From Haliotis asinina (taxonomy: Eukaryota; Mollusca; Gastropoda; Lepetellida; Haliotidae), in NCBI RefSeq assembly GCF_037392515.1, contig NC_090291.1:28258001-28322000 (forward strand): 64,000 nucleotides of DNA. The letters run 5' to 3'. Shown here piece by piece: positions 25,301 to 37,300 of the stretch; positions within the stretch are counted from its first letter, which is position 1; each line of letters opens with the position of its first letter. The position numbers and the translations under genes were made by a program. The notes below the pieces were generated by a model. The model ran no database searches and had not been told where the DNA came from. It worked only from the letters and a program-made list of their open reading frames with translations.

Positions 25301-26497
25301 AAATAACCGCCGCGTGAACAGTGTGTTCAAAGGAAGGCAGTTGTATCACACTGTGATATGTATATCTCAAAACGTGTCACGTCATAAATTTACTCCAGTT
25401 AAAGGAAAGTACAACATGGAACAGAAGAAATATAATAAAGAATATGCATGGACATGTTATAAAATTGTGAATAGTTTTCATAAAAAGCCGAGAACAAAAC
25501 AAGACACGTGCAGTGAATGGCCCCACACCTACCTTTCGCATGCATGAACTTATACCTACACTAGGTGTACCAGGACTGGGGAAATATTTCACGTGTAATT
25601 GCTATGCAGTGCACAGCCGGCATTCACAACACGCACATCTGTTCACGTTGTACATTATACGAACGTGCATGCGTGACCGGCATATCACCACGCCTCACAG
25701 CAGTTGCCTCCCTTTTTATCCAAACTACCGTTCTAGCGGTTTCATTTCGTTAATGTATTCAGGTTGAATTCCTCAAACATACACGGTGAACGGCGAACGG
25801 TGAAATTGGATGCGATAGAAACGCACGACCCTATTTGGAAAGATGCATGCGCGTTGTGGGTATATTTTATCGATTCACCAAAACCACAATCAACAATTAA
25901 AAACTATACACGCGCGTTTTCCTTGCATAATGTAAACAATATAATAAAAACAAACCTGTGTTTACATACGTTATTAACCCTGATGGGTCCGAAGCTGATG
26001 ACTCCGACTGAATTGAAACACCTTTCTCACATTTGCACAAGCTCAGTCTAATAATTCTACAAAATAAACAGTCCCATGTGTTTCATGAAACGTTCATTTC
26101 CATGACTGGTGTAATTGTTGATATACACATGAGTTACGTTTACGAGTTACATTATAACGGTAAATGTGCAGCAGATGGCATCCTTGTATATTTCACCCTG
26201 CTATGATGGACAGATAATGGACAACGGATATCAGTGTCGGGACATGAGACTGTAATATACATGTCCGTCATGAACAGATGCTATCTGTCGTCAAGCTGTC
26301 GATCAGCTGGGAAATCGACATTTATACAGCACGTACATTTCAAGATGACCAAGCTCACATGTGGCGGTTGTGAATATGGAAAGAAAAAAAACAGCACGGT
26401 CACTTACCTGATTCAATATAAACCGACTCAGTTTGAATAAACGCTACAACAGATCCTTAAAACTGAGTAACTTTACCCCGTACTGCGGACGAAACTG

Positions 26498-26573
26498 TTG
26501 CGATCGCCATTTTGGCGAGTTTCTGGTCGCCCTATTGATCGTGTGTAGTGTCTGTTGAGGTTGCCATGGAAAC
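26498..26573. promoter_or_regulatory. Candidate TATA-less promoter element: YY1-type site plus X-box
   Basis: gcgatcgccattttggcgag at 26498-26517 contains, on the minus strand, AAAATGGCG, the YY1-type core. About 45 bases on, gttgccatggaaac at 26560-26573 is a near-perfect inverted X-box (RFX site; consensus GTTRCCATGGYAAC with one mismatch). The neighbourhood is richer in CpG than its surroundings. Known: RFX X-boxes mark promoters of ciliary and other genes. Inferred: a transcription start nearby. I see no exon that would say which gene or strand. Confidence 0.4.
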
Positions 26574-27299
26574 CCGCTACGCGAGGGAAGCATCGCCTAC
26601 GCGTGAATTCGATAATAATGCTCAATCACTGATTTGATGGTAGCATTACCGCAGCGACTTTACAGTAATGACGACACATGAATTGATTTAATGATTTCAA
26701 CACAAGCATGCTAAACACGTTAATCAGTCGAAACAAAATCATGACGACTGAAATATGCAGGTGTAGTTGAGATTGTCATTATCGTCGATGTGATTGACGT
26801 GCGCAGGTGTGCACGTGATTGTAAATAAACCAGGTTTACCGCTATACATCCCACGCATTACCTACAAGATGGGACGTTAAAGGATTTAGTACCACAGTGA
26901 CTATTAATGATTTATTTCGCATCGTAAGTGATATCAACATATGCATATCACGTGTACACATGAGGCGGTAAGTAAATACAATATATATGATATCTTTAGT
27001 ACAATAGTACCTATAGAATACATATGATAATCAAAATATTCTGAATGTATTATCAAATTACATACACCCCAAAGATCAATATGCAAGCCGATATACTCTT
27101 CCCACATGCAGATAATGTTTTGCTTTGTTTATCTTGTGACGATTAGTGTTTCATGTTGAATGTTTTCCATTACTCTCTTACAGTTTAAGTTGTCCTAAGC
27201 CGCCAGGGTATATTACCTGAAATAGTCATTCGGTTGTCTCGAAGTTAGTTTGTTACTACATAAACTTCTTTACTCGTCGTCATTTGGTTGCATCGAGTG

Positions 27300-27600
27300 G
27301 GTGAGTGAGGTTAGTTTTACGGCGCACGTAGCAATATTCCAGCTATATGGCGGCGGTCTGTAAATAATCGAGTCGAGGTCAGACAATCCAGTGATCAACA
27401 ACATGACCAGCTGTCTGCACTACTAGGAACCGATGTGTCAACCAAGTCAGCGTCAAATCAGGAGACTGACCACCAGATCCCGTTAGTCGCCTCTTACGAC
27501 AAGCATAGTCGCCGTTTGTGGCAAGCATGGGGTGCTAAAGGCCTATTCTACCCCAGACCTTCACGGATCTGCTGGCATCGAACCTCGGATAACTCGAATA
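27300..27600 (+). repeat. SINE-like repeat, family 2
   Basis: Nearly full length: gtgaggttagttttacggcg, caatattccagctatatggc, taaataatcgagtcgaggtc, cccgttagtcgcctcttacg, cttcacggatctgctggcat. This copy has a longer tail than others, with a second ggcaagcatggggtgctaaa segment. Confidence 0.9.
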
Positions 27601-27619
27601 GATTACTTAGGTCCATTCA

Positions 27620-27870
27620 ACGTCGAGTGAGTGAATTTAGTTTTACACCGCCCAAACAATATTCTAGCCATATGGCGACGGTTTGTAAACAATCGAGTCT
27701 GGACCAGACAATCCAGTGAGCAACAGCATGAGCATCGATCTACGCAACTGGCATAAGATGACATGTGTCAACCTAGTCATCGAGCCTGACCACCTGATCC
27801 CGTTAGTCGCCACTTACGACATGCATGGGTTACTGATCTTCACGACACCTTCAACGTCGACAGAACGGGG
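27620..27870 (+). repeat. SINE-like repeat, family 2, second tandem copy
   Basis: gagtgaatttagttttacac, caatattctagccatatggc, gtctggaccagacaatccag, caacagcatgagcatcgatc, gtcgccacttacgacatgca. It lies 20-30 bases after the previous copy in the same orientation. Confidence 0.9.
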
Positions 27871-28087
27871 TGTGGCAGTACATATATTCTTTCTCTCAGG
27901 GAGCATTTATCTATGCAGTATTGTCGATTGTCTTTGACCTCGTGTTTAAACAGTTGTTCTGGTTATATCTGATGAATTTATTGGATCGGTAATATCTCAA
28001 AATCATGTTGTGTCGTAAACACCTTACATATGACTCATTTCGTTGTTGCTGGAAACTTTGTTGCGATGTAAAGTCCGCACTCTGCCT

Positions 28088-28243
28088 TCCTCACACGCCC
28101 ATGTAACCACTCTCACACGCCCATGTGATCACTCTCACACGCCCATGTACTCACTCTCACACGCCCATGTACTCACTCTCACACGCCCATGTACTCACTC
28201 TCACACGCCCATGTACTCACTCTCACACGCCCATGTAATCCGT
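28088..28243. repeat. 22-bp minisatellite, 7 copies
   Basis: Unit tcacacgcccatgtactcac-type; the first two copies differ (taaccac, tgatcac) and the middle copies are identical, so the array was extended recently. The unit length is not divisible by three. Confidence 0.93.
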
Positions 28244-28489
28244 CCTCTCACTCACTTAGCTTCTTCAAAAAACTACTCGAGGAAATATGTGAAAAACATG
28301 ATCACTATTTCTGGGGATGTTGAATCTTTTACAACTTCAAGGAATTCGCTTCGCCCCAATGGTTCTATTTCACTGCTTAGGCTAAGTTATGTTTTTTTTG
28401 TTTATAGAACGACAAATACAAAACAAAACAAAAATAAAACAAACGAAAACAAACATACTGGACAAGCATCTGTGGAGAAATACTGAATG

Positions 28490-28635
28490 GTTGATTATAG
28501 TTTTACGCCACCTTGGCAATATTCCAGCAACATGACGGCGGTGGACACTAGAAATGGGCTTCACTCAGTGTATCCATGTGGGGAATAGAACCCGTGACGG
28601 ACAAAGGCTTTAGTCACTTGGCTATCCCTCAGAAA
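28490..28635 (-). repeat. tRNA-type SINE, family 1
   Basis: tatagttttacgccaccttg, gcaatattccagcaacatga, aaatgggcttcactcagtgt, catgtggggaatagaacccg and the head end tagtcacttggctatcc. Confidence 0.8.
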
Positions 28636-29329
28636 TATTGAAAATAATCGATGATTTTTTAATTAGCTGATTGACTGATTCTTCCCCCATTATATTGGAC
28701 CAATATATATTTTGGTCGATAGTCAAAATGTGAAAGATATATAAACGCAGACATCTCAATTGTTTTATTTTGAGAAAAATAGGACGGGAAAGGGGCGAAA
28801 ATACTGCAAATTTGACATTTCGTGAAATTTAAACGCGAGCACAACGATATGTTTATAGTGTTTACCTGACAAAGAAACTGCACATTGCACATTGCAAATA
28901 AAATGAGGTTGCTGTTTTTGTTTTTGTTTTTAACTGCTGATAATTTTGTGATAGAGAAATTGTATCAGACAATAAATTATTAATTTCAGAAATCAGTGCT
29001 GTAATTTCCTATGTCATGTAAACAAAGTTATTTTGGGTTTGAGGTCTAATGTTTGCTGGTGTCGTTTTATCATTTAACTGTACTAGATTGTACGTTTCTC
29101 ACTTACCCACTAGTAAGAACACACACGGTCTCTACCACGCTCCGACAACTGTGACGTCACAGGCACAAGGGAGGTAAGTCGTTGTACGCCCAAGGCAACG
29201 AGCGACCTGCGCCCTACAAAAGTATAGATTTTACACAAACCTCCAGTATGTCTTTTAATGTAAGAGAATGTAAACACTTTATTATAAAATAACCTGTACG
29301 GTAACGTATGGAATACTGTAAGGGACATT

Positions 29330-29362
29330 CTCGCGATCTCGCGATCTCGCGATGTCGCGATC
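29330..29362. repeat. 8-bp palindromic tandem repeat (TCGCGA core)
   Basis: tctcgcga repeated four times with exact 8-base spacing of TCGCGA (29331, 29339, 29347, 29355), the last with a G for C change. Each TCGCGA is self-complementary. TCTCGCGA is close to the vertebrate TCTCGCGAGA promoter motif. No gene start is visible beside it. Confidence 0.9.
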
Positions 29363-29363
29363 T

Positions 29364-29464
29364 CCCGTTCCTCAAGGTGATCATAGCACCACGACAGTCA
29401 CAAGTCAGTGTTGAAGAATGGGAGTTACGATTGTCGTAGAGCTACGATCACCTTGAGGAACGGG
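29364..29464. mobile_element. 101-bp hairpin element (foldback MITE candidate)
   Basis: cccgttcctcaaggtgatca..tag at 29364-29386 and its reverse complement at 29442-29464 form 23-bp arms with one mismatch around a 55-base loop. Size and structure fit a tiny foldback MITE. I found no clear target-site duplication. Confidence 0.7.
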
Positions 29465-29631
29465 GCCCTGTAGTTAGGTAATATAATGAATGTCTCACCA
29501 CACCTGATGCATGGAGTATTTCAATGTGAGATCACGGGGATGATTTGGTTAGGTTTAACGTAGCGTGGAACAGTGTGTTAGTCAGTTATGTCAAGTCGTA
29601 ATCCATCCAACAATGTTATCTGTCCTTTTTC

Positions 29632-29752
29632 GAGTGAGTTTAGTTTTACGCCGCTTTTAGCAATATTCTTGCAACATCACGGCGGTGGACACTAAAAATG
29701 GGCTTCACACATTGTACCCATGTGGGGAATCGAACCACAAGGGTACCCCACC
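29632..29752 (-). repeat. tRNA-type SINE, family 1
   Basis: gagtgagtttagttttacgc, cgcttttagcaatattcttg, atcacggcggtggacactaa, gcttcacacattgtacccat and gtggggaatcgaacc (box B side). The tRNA head is cut short after box B. Confidence 0.85.
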
Positions 29753-30767
29753 ACCCTCCTGTTTTTGAAAGAAAAGACCGGAATATATAAAACTACAGAG
29801 AAAAACTCCACATCACCTGACAAAAAGGAAGATAAATCATTGGGTAATCTAATCAGTTATATTGCGTCACAAACAATGTTGGAACAGTTGGGCTGCTCGT
29901 GGATTTATTGGGATTATCCCGTCGCGCTTGAGGTCACACGGTGTTTTGGGACCAGTGTGATATTTTACGTTCTCTTCGTGCGAAACATGAATTAAGTCTG
30001 ACACAAGATTCATATTAGCTATGGAAAACATTGCTAACTTGACGCATCCGGAACAAGTTACTAATAAAAAAAAATCGTCCTTGTATCGATGTACGATTAG
30101 AAAAAAAAACGGAAAAAATTACTGTTTTCTAATGCACAAAAAAATTCGGACAGCAGTTAACGGTGTCCACTTTTCAACCAGTTGAGGGATTGTACATTAT
30201 TTAATGACTAGGGGTTGTGCTAATGATTTTTCAGTGGTGATACGCATGTACTGGGGCTAGGGAGATGAAAGTCATCAGTTTTGTAGATAAATATATTAGA
30301 TATTATAATAATGGAAAGGAGAGGCCGGGTGATTTTGTATATGACGTGCACTGCAGGGTGTGGTCATTTCTTGTGAACATAAATATTAGGTTGTTTCTTT
30401 CACATTGCCCATGCTTCTCCAGAAAAATATCATTTTCATGGACAGAGAAAAAGAACAAATAACAAAAGGCGTCCTTATCCAAAAAGCGAAACAAATGACC
30501 CAGTTTCTTACCTATAACCAATTCCTGTAATATAAATCACCGACCTATTTTGCATGAATTCCTCATATGGACTTTTATGGAATCCTAACAGGGACATTGT
30601 TGCTTTTCGCATTGTCGAATTGTCGCAATTACGTTTATAAGGTGATTAAATCGAACTGAATACCCAGGTTAAAACAGTCAGCTTTTCATTACAAATTACT
30701 ATGTCTTGTGGGTTATCTCATTCAAACCACATCTTACTTGGGATGAGTTAGTCATTGTATGCGTGGA

Positions 30768-30922
30768 AGTGGGGTAGTCTAGTGGTTAAACCATTCGCTT
30801 GTTCCGCCGAGGACCGGGGTTCGATTTCCCACATTAGTACAATGTGTGAAGCCCATTTCTGGTGTCCCCCACTGATATTGATGGAACATAGCTAAAGCGG
30901 GGTAAAATTAAACTCACTCACT
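30768..30922 (+). repeat. tRNA-type SINE, family 1
   Basis: Head tagtctagtggttaaacc (box A) and ggttcgatttcccac (box B), then gtacaatgtgtgaagcccat, ggtgtcccccactgatattg and a tail agcggggtaaaattaaactc. The copy lies about 600 bases upstream of the FAXDC2-like gene. Confidence 0.88.
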
Positions 30923-31534
30923 TTGTGTACGCTTTGACAGAATATAAGTAAATAAAGACTTCCACCTGCGAGTTCTATAACATGCTTGCATACAATTAGC
31001 AGCAGCTGTGCAATGCATGCTTTGAAAATGAGAAAGCCATACTTGGACAATTCTGACCCGTGAGACACACACGACACAGGCCTGTCACCCCCCGGGACAC
31101 GGTTGCTCGACTCTACTTTTTCTGCTGTTAATCTTCTTATCCGTAAAATACACGTTAGAAAAACCAATACGAATAGCTGAATGTGTGCAGCCATAAATGG
31201 TAAAAGAACGCCGTCTCCAAAATACCTTCTCAAATACTGTAATACGGAATTACCATCATCTCTTTAAGGTAAAAACATGACCTAATGCTGTCACTCTTAT
31301 TCACCATGTAACATATCTTAAATCTGTGGTGAATGCTGGTTTGTCGGAATAAAATAAATAATTGAACTTAAGAACACATTATCGATTACTGCGCTACAAC
31401 GAGGTAGTCTGGCAAGTTTCCAGGTCACGGTGTGACACGGCGCGGACTTTGTTCAGCCGTCTGTTGACTAACGTCAGTGTTATTTTGTGTGTTACATTGG
31501 GCCAGCCCGGAGGTATATCACATTTGTCAACAGT

Positions 31535-34326
31535 ATGAACGCTACACTGAAGCCTACGACTGAATCTGATCATGGAATCTGGCTTGTATCGATTGGTACG
31601 TATGGATTATATGATGAATATTTTCATTCGTACGAGTCGTTATTTATGTAAGGAAAATACAACAGACACGTGTGAATGAACACGGGTAATGTGACAGTTG
31701 TAGATACCAGGTAAAAACACAACAGGGAGGGAGGTGTGGTGACTGGGTGGTCCGGTGGTTAAAACGCCGAAGACCTGGGTTCAATTGCCCACAAGGGTAT
31801 ATTATCCGCCATATTGGTAAGCGAAGCCTGAAACCAAACTCACTCACCCTACACAACTCGGCACAATGTTTACGTTTCAAAAACTGTAACACGATAACAG
31901 TGCATATGTCAAACTGTAACACTGGCAGTATAGAAGAGGCGTGGATGCAAGGATCACGACGGTTGCGTGTATATTCTTACACCTTCACGCGATCACTTCT
32001 TGTCATTCTAAGAGTGCAGTGAATTAAATCACACCATAACACACAGTTACATATGTGTATTTTGTGTCAAGCCAGCGTATACTAGGAGTATGTCAATGTG
32101 GACATAACACAATGGGGGCAATATCCATGTCATACTGGGACAATGCCCATGTCATGCCACGATATACTGGGACACAATGTCCATATGATGCCACGATATA
32201 CTGGGACAATGTCCATATGATGCCACTATATATTGGGACAATGTCCATATGATGCCACGATATATTGGGACAATGTCCATAATGAGGCCACGATATATTG
32301 GGACAATGTCTATATGATGCCACGATATATTGGGACAATGTCTATAATGAGGCCACGATATATTCGGACAATGTCTATAATGAGGCCACGATATATTGGG
32401 ACAATGTCTATAATGAGGCCACGATATATTGGGACAATGTCTATAATGAGGCCACGATATATTGGGACAATGTCTATATGATGCCACGATATATTGGGAC
32501 AATGTCCATATGATGCCACGATATATTGGGACAATGTCTATAATGAGGCCACGATATATTGGGACAATGTCTATAATGAGGCCACTATATATTGGGACAA
32601 TGTCCATATGATGCCACGATATATTGGGACAATGTCCATAATGTCGCGGCTTCTAAAGGTACCCAGCAGAAGGTTTGTCCCATAAATCGAGAATGACATA
32701 CCAAAAAGTCAAAAAAAAAAAAAAGCAAACAAAAAAACCCAAAACATATCACATGTGTTCTTTTAAGCTTTAATGTGACAAGGACCAAACTCTAGTCATT
32801 TCTTCACCCTGTTTCCAGGAACCTACTTGGTGTCAGTGACCGTCTTCTGGGTGGTAGGGACGTTGTTCCTCGTCGTGGACGTCACCGGAAGACCGGTGTG
32901 GATCAGACAGTTTAAAGTCCAGCCTGGCAAAAACGAACCGGTAAGCTAATATGATTCGGCTGGCTGGCTGGTGGGTATATCAGCTGGTGTATCTGCTGGC
33001 AGGCTGTCTGATAGGCTGGTTGCATATTTGCCTGTTTGGTTGATTGGTTGACTGGCTGGCTTGCTGGTTATGATTAGTGAGTTGGTTTAGTTGTTGGCTA
33101 CTTTGTTGGCTGGTTAACTGATGGATCAACAAGGTGTGGGTGACATATACGCAGGATGGCCTCATTCAAGAGCTAAATTTATTTGAAAGCTGTTTTAATC
33201 ATTCATATGGACTGAAGTTCCAACTGCGTCATATCAGTGATCACAATTATATCCGATGCAAGTATGTGTTGTGACTTATGGCCCCGGTAGGTCTGAATAT
33301 TTCCCCGTCCATCGAGCATGGACATTCGGCGTTTCTTTGTCCTTTGTTTGTTTCTTTGTATTGTGTCAGGTTCCACCACTGGGGTAGCTTCCACTCTTAT
33401 CTTCGCGAACACCAAGCATCATTATTTAATAATACATGTCTGATATTCTTTATAGAGTCGGATTTGTGCAATACACACTGATTTAAGACAAACATATTTC
33501 GAGTGACCATGAACACCGTTTCGTCCTTATATCGTGAAGATGCTGGTGAAATAGTGTCTCAGAATTAAACCCAAACCAAAATCTTCATTTAATCTCTAAA
33601 TGGAATCATGAGCAGACAGATGCTCCGAAGCTACTTAAACGAAATGTCTCGACATTCCATTGCTAAGCAGATGGGTTTGTGTTGTCTGTGTGTGTGTCTG
33701 TGTGTGTGTGTGCGTGTACGTGTGCGCGCGCGTGTGTATTGTTATATTTTCTTCGTGGATATTTAATTTCTTTGTTTTGCTTTTTATCTTTCTTTTTTTG
33801 CAAGACGTAATGTACAACGTTGTGACTTACGCTGTTTTGAGAACAATACGGAAGAACCAGCTGAGTACTTTATTTTGTACGTCAGTTTATTTATGACAGT
33901 CATGACTGCCACTTAATCCATAGCGTATAGACTTGAGATTTTATATGAAGCCTATGAGGTCATAATACTAGCGTGGGGAATACAAATGAAGACTCCCAGA
34001 CAGGTTGTCTATTGCAAGATTATCCGTAAGAATCATGTTGTGAATCCACAGTCTTTAGCAGCTAGTGACACACCCGTGAAGTATGTATAAATGATGTCAC
34101 AGAACACAATCGTAGACATAGAAACGGTGCACAATATTATTAGTAGAATATTTTAATGAAATTTTTATCTGTAGAATTATCTGCTAAAATAGCTGACGTT
34201 CTTTTTCGTTTTTTTTCGTTTGCTATTGGGCTTTGATGGTTTGTGCTATTTTCATCTTTTTGTTGTTGTTCTGTACATGGTTTTGGTGTGTTTGTGTGTG
34301 TGTTGTGGTTGTTGTTGTTGTTCTGG

Positions 34327-34373
<47 letters not shown>

Positions 34374-37300
34374 GCTGCTGCTGTTGTTGTTGTTGTTGTT
34401 GTTGATGATGTTGATGTTATGCAATATATTGATAAATGAAGGTGCTCATTGAAGTATCAGCTGGTAGAGACATTGAAGTATCAGCTGGTAGAGACATTGA
34501 AGTACTTGCTAGTATATCCACTGGGGTATTAGCTGGTATACTAATGGAAGCATTAGTTTCTAAATACATTGAAGTATTAGTTGCTATTAACACTGAAACA
34601 TTAGCTGGTATACTCACTGACGTATTAGCTGGTATACTCACTGAAGTATTAGCTGGTATACTCACTGAAGTATTAGGGGGTATACTCATTGAAGTACTTG
34701 CTGCTATACTTCTTGAAGTATTTGCTAGTATGAACATTGAAGCATTAGCTGGTATAATCATTGAAGTACTTGATGGTGTACTCATTGAAGTACTTGGTGG
34801 TGTACTCTTTGAAGTATTAGATGGTTTATCCATTGCAGTTGGAAGGCATAATATTACACTTTCACATGCTGTTACACCATTTAACCAACAATTGTCACGG
34901 TTGGCATGTGTACCTACTCTAGATCTAGGACAGCATAAGATACAGTGACTGTCATTGCACCAAGCTGATTATATCTCGGTCTCGTAAACGCGATCCCAGA
35001 CCTACTATCTGCTAGTGACATTTCGTGACCTTGGCGTCAAGTTCTTGACCACGACCGTCGCTGGCATGTGCATTACACTGGTCTCAACAATATACAGAGG
35101 TTCCTGGCGAAGTCTTGCTCTTTCTTGAGAACGTTTGGATAACAATGGTTCTACCAATATATTAACGTTCTTGTTCATTTTGTTTATACATGGATGTCTG
35201 TTGGAGAAATCGCAGTTGTTTACCAATAAAAATGGAGAAAACAAAATCAATTCTGTGAAAGGATGGGCTTGGCCATGAATCGTTTCCAAGTTTTTCGTAC
35301 ATGTGTGAGTCAGTGCGTCAGATGCCAGATCAGCATGGAGGAAATATGAATGGACCTTGACTGCTAAATGTGTATCATTTCATTGTAGCCGAGTACAAAT
35401 CTGACCGTATGTGAATTTGCGTGTTTGTCGTTGAACACTGCAACGTTCCAGCTACATGACATGAAACATTCATCATTATCGTACCTCACACATAAATGTC
35501 GCTGTCTGATTGCCAAAGCGCTCTTCTGTTATTTTCACTGTACGCCGTGTAACATACAATGTACATTGCAATACACCCTGCTGCCAGTAGCAACTCACTC
35601 GGTACTTCATGGTTGTTACATTTTTAACTCGAATAACATGATGCACGGAAATTACCGATGGTTTGCGAATGAAAATCGGTGGAAGGGGGATAACTCTAAA
35701 TCTGTTTTCTTGCGATGGCTACGAAAACATTTGACTCTGCATCCAATAAATAAATTTTGACAAAACGTTCAAATGTAGTCCCTGTGAATGTAAAGAAGGG
35801 GAATTACATCGCAGCGACTTTACTAAGACAATACCTGCGTGAAAAACAGCAAGATGCAAGATTCGAATCGTTTGATCACACAGGTTGGCTGAAGTGTACG
35901 ATCCAATACCCATGCTTCAAACACTTCAAAATTAACACTGAGGTGTTCGGTAGGATAAATGCGTTGTTCACTAGTCCCCATGCTTCAAACACTTCAAAAT
36001 TAACACTGAGGTGTTCGGTAGGATAAATGCGTTGTTCACTAGTCCCCACGTGACAGTGAACAACGTATAATGTACCCATGGTCTCTCGATTGTTTACAAA
36101 TAACGAGCCTTGATGATTGGGTGTTCTAATCACATCAACTTTCTAATCTCTGTTGCCAAAGTACCAGTGGAGAGTTGACATCTCAGTCAAATATAATATG
36201 ATTGGTATATAACATTGTCAGTTATGGAGATTAAACGAATTCTTCGGTCACCAAATACTTGTTTTACCTTCTAGGCTATTCAACTTGTCCGAAATTCATT
36301 GCGCATTTATGATTAGCAGGGGGCACAACTCTTGTTTGCTGTCCAGCTGTACGATCCTTCAAAAAACATTTCCAGATTCGACCTCCCTTTATTTCTGACA
36401 ATATCTTTACTTTATCCACATCTAATTACAACTATACTACAGGTTAAATCTGGTCCACTTTGGCACACAACAAAGGTCGTTATCATCAACCAGATCTTTG
36501 TCGGCCTGCCTCTCAGCTTCGTCAACGCCGGTCTACAGCGATACCGAGGCTGCGACCTGACCTTGACCCTGCCTCAACCAATCGACTTCATTCGAGACTT
36601 CGCAGTGTTTGTTGTCCTGGAGGAATTTGGATTTTATTACTCACACAGGTTGACAACGTGTTCTTTAATTCCTTATGCAAAATTGTCGTACTGCCACCCT
36701 GACGATGGGCAAATTCTTGTACCAAATACGACTTCAAAAATAATGTGTGGTGATACGATGTGGGACAATAGCTAAGCAAATAAAGCTGTTTACCCGCATA
36801 TGATAAATAAAGTAACATAACCGAGGCAATTTGCATATTGCATAGTTATATTACAATAAGTTACCATTACAGTAGCAACAGCGACCTTCTGGTCAATCTC
36901 GTAGAAGTCATAAGTTCATGCTTTACTCATGAATATTATCCAGTATAACATATTTGCATTCTATCATAAGGCCATCGCCACCATTTACCTTTAATTTAGA
37001 TTCCAAACATGCGGCAGTGAAAAATGTTGTCCAATAACATCACTGCTGAGAAAAAACACACGAGGTACAGATATAACAAATGAATATGACATCACATTCA
37101 TAACGGAACTATGTTTGTGACTGGGTTCAGTGTAGTCAACTAGTACAATGGAGATACAATACACTGAGTATCCAGGATGGCGGTTCGTTTCACAAGTGTA
37201 GCTTTTGATTATTTGTGCCAGACTGAAATATATCACTAACTGTTTTCTTAATGTCATATTGTCTCGTATGGCTTGCAAACAAACCTCCATAATAACAGGA

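Larger units (their letters stand above)
24580..27295. other. Intergenic stretch with a promoter-like site, no gene recognised
   Basis: Includes CA/TC simple repeats (25155-25300), generally AT-rich DNA and the X-box/YY1-type site at 26498-26573 (listed separately). The small frames (25314-25547, 25764-26051, 26234-26440) show no known domain. Confidence 0.4.

Noticed and set aside
24580-27295. Small frames downstream and upstream of the X-box as its target gene
   Set aside because: None has a recognisable domain, and no splice structure connects to them.
34436-34948. 170-codon frame EVLAGILT repeats as a gene
   Set aside because: 24-bp minisatellite inside intron 2 of the hydroxylase gene, also open on the other strand.
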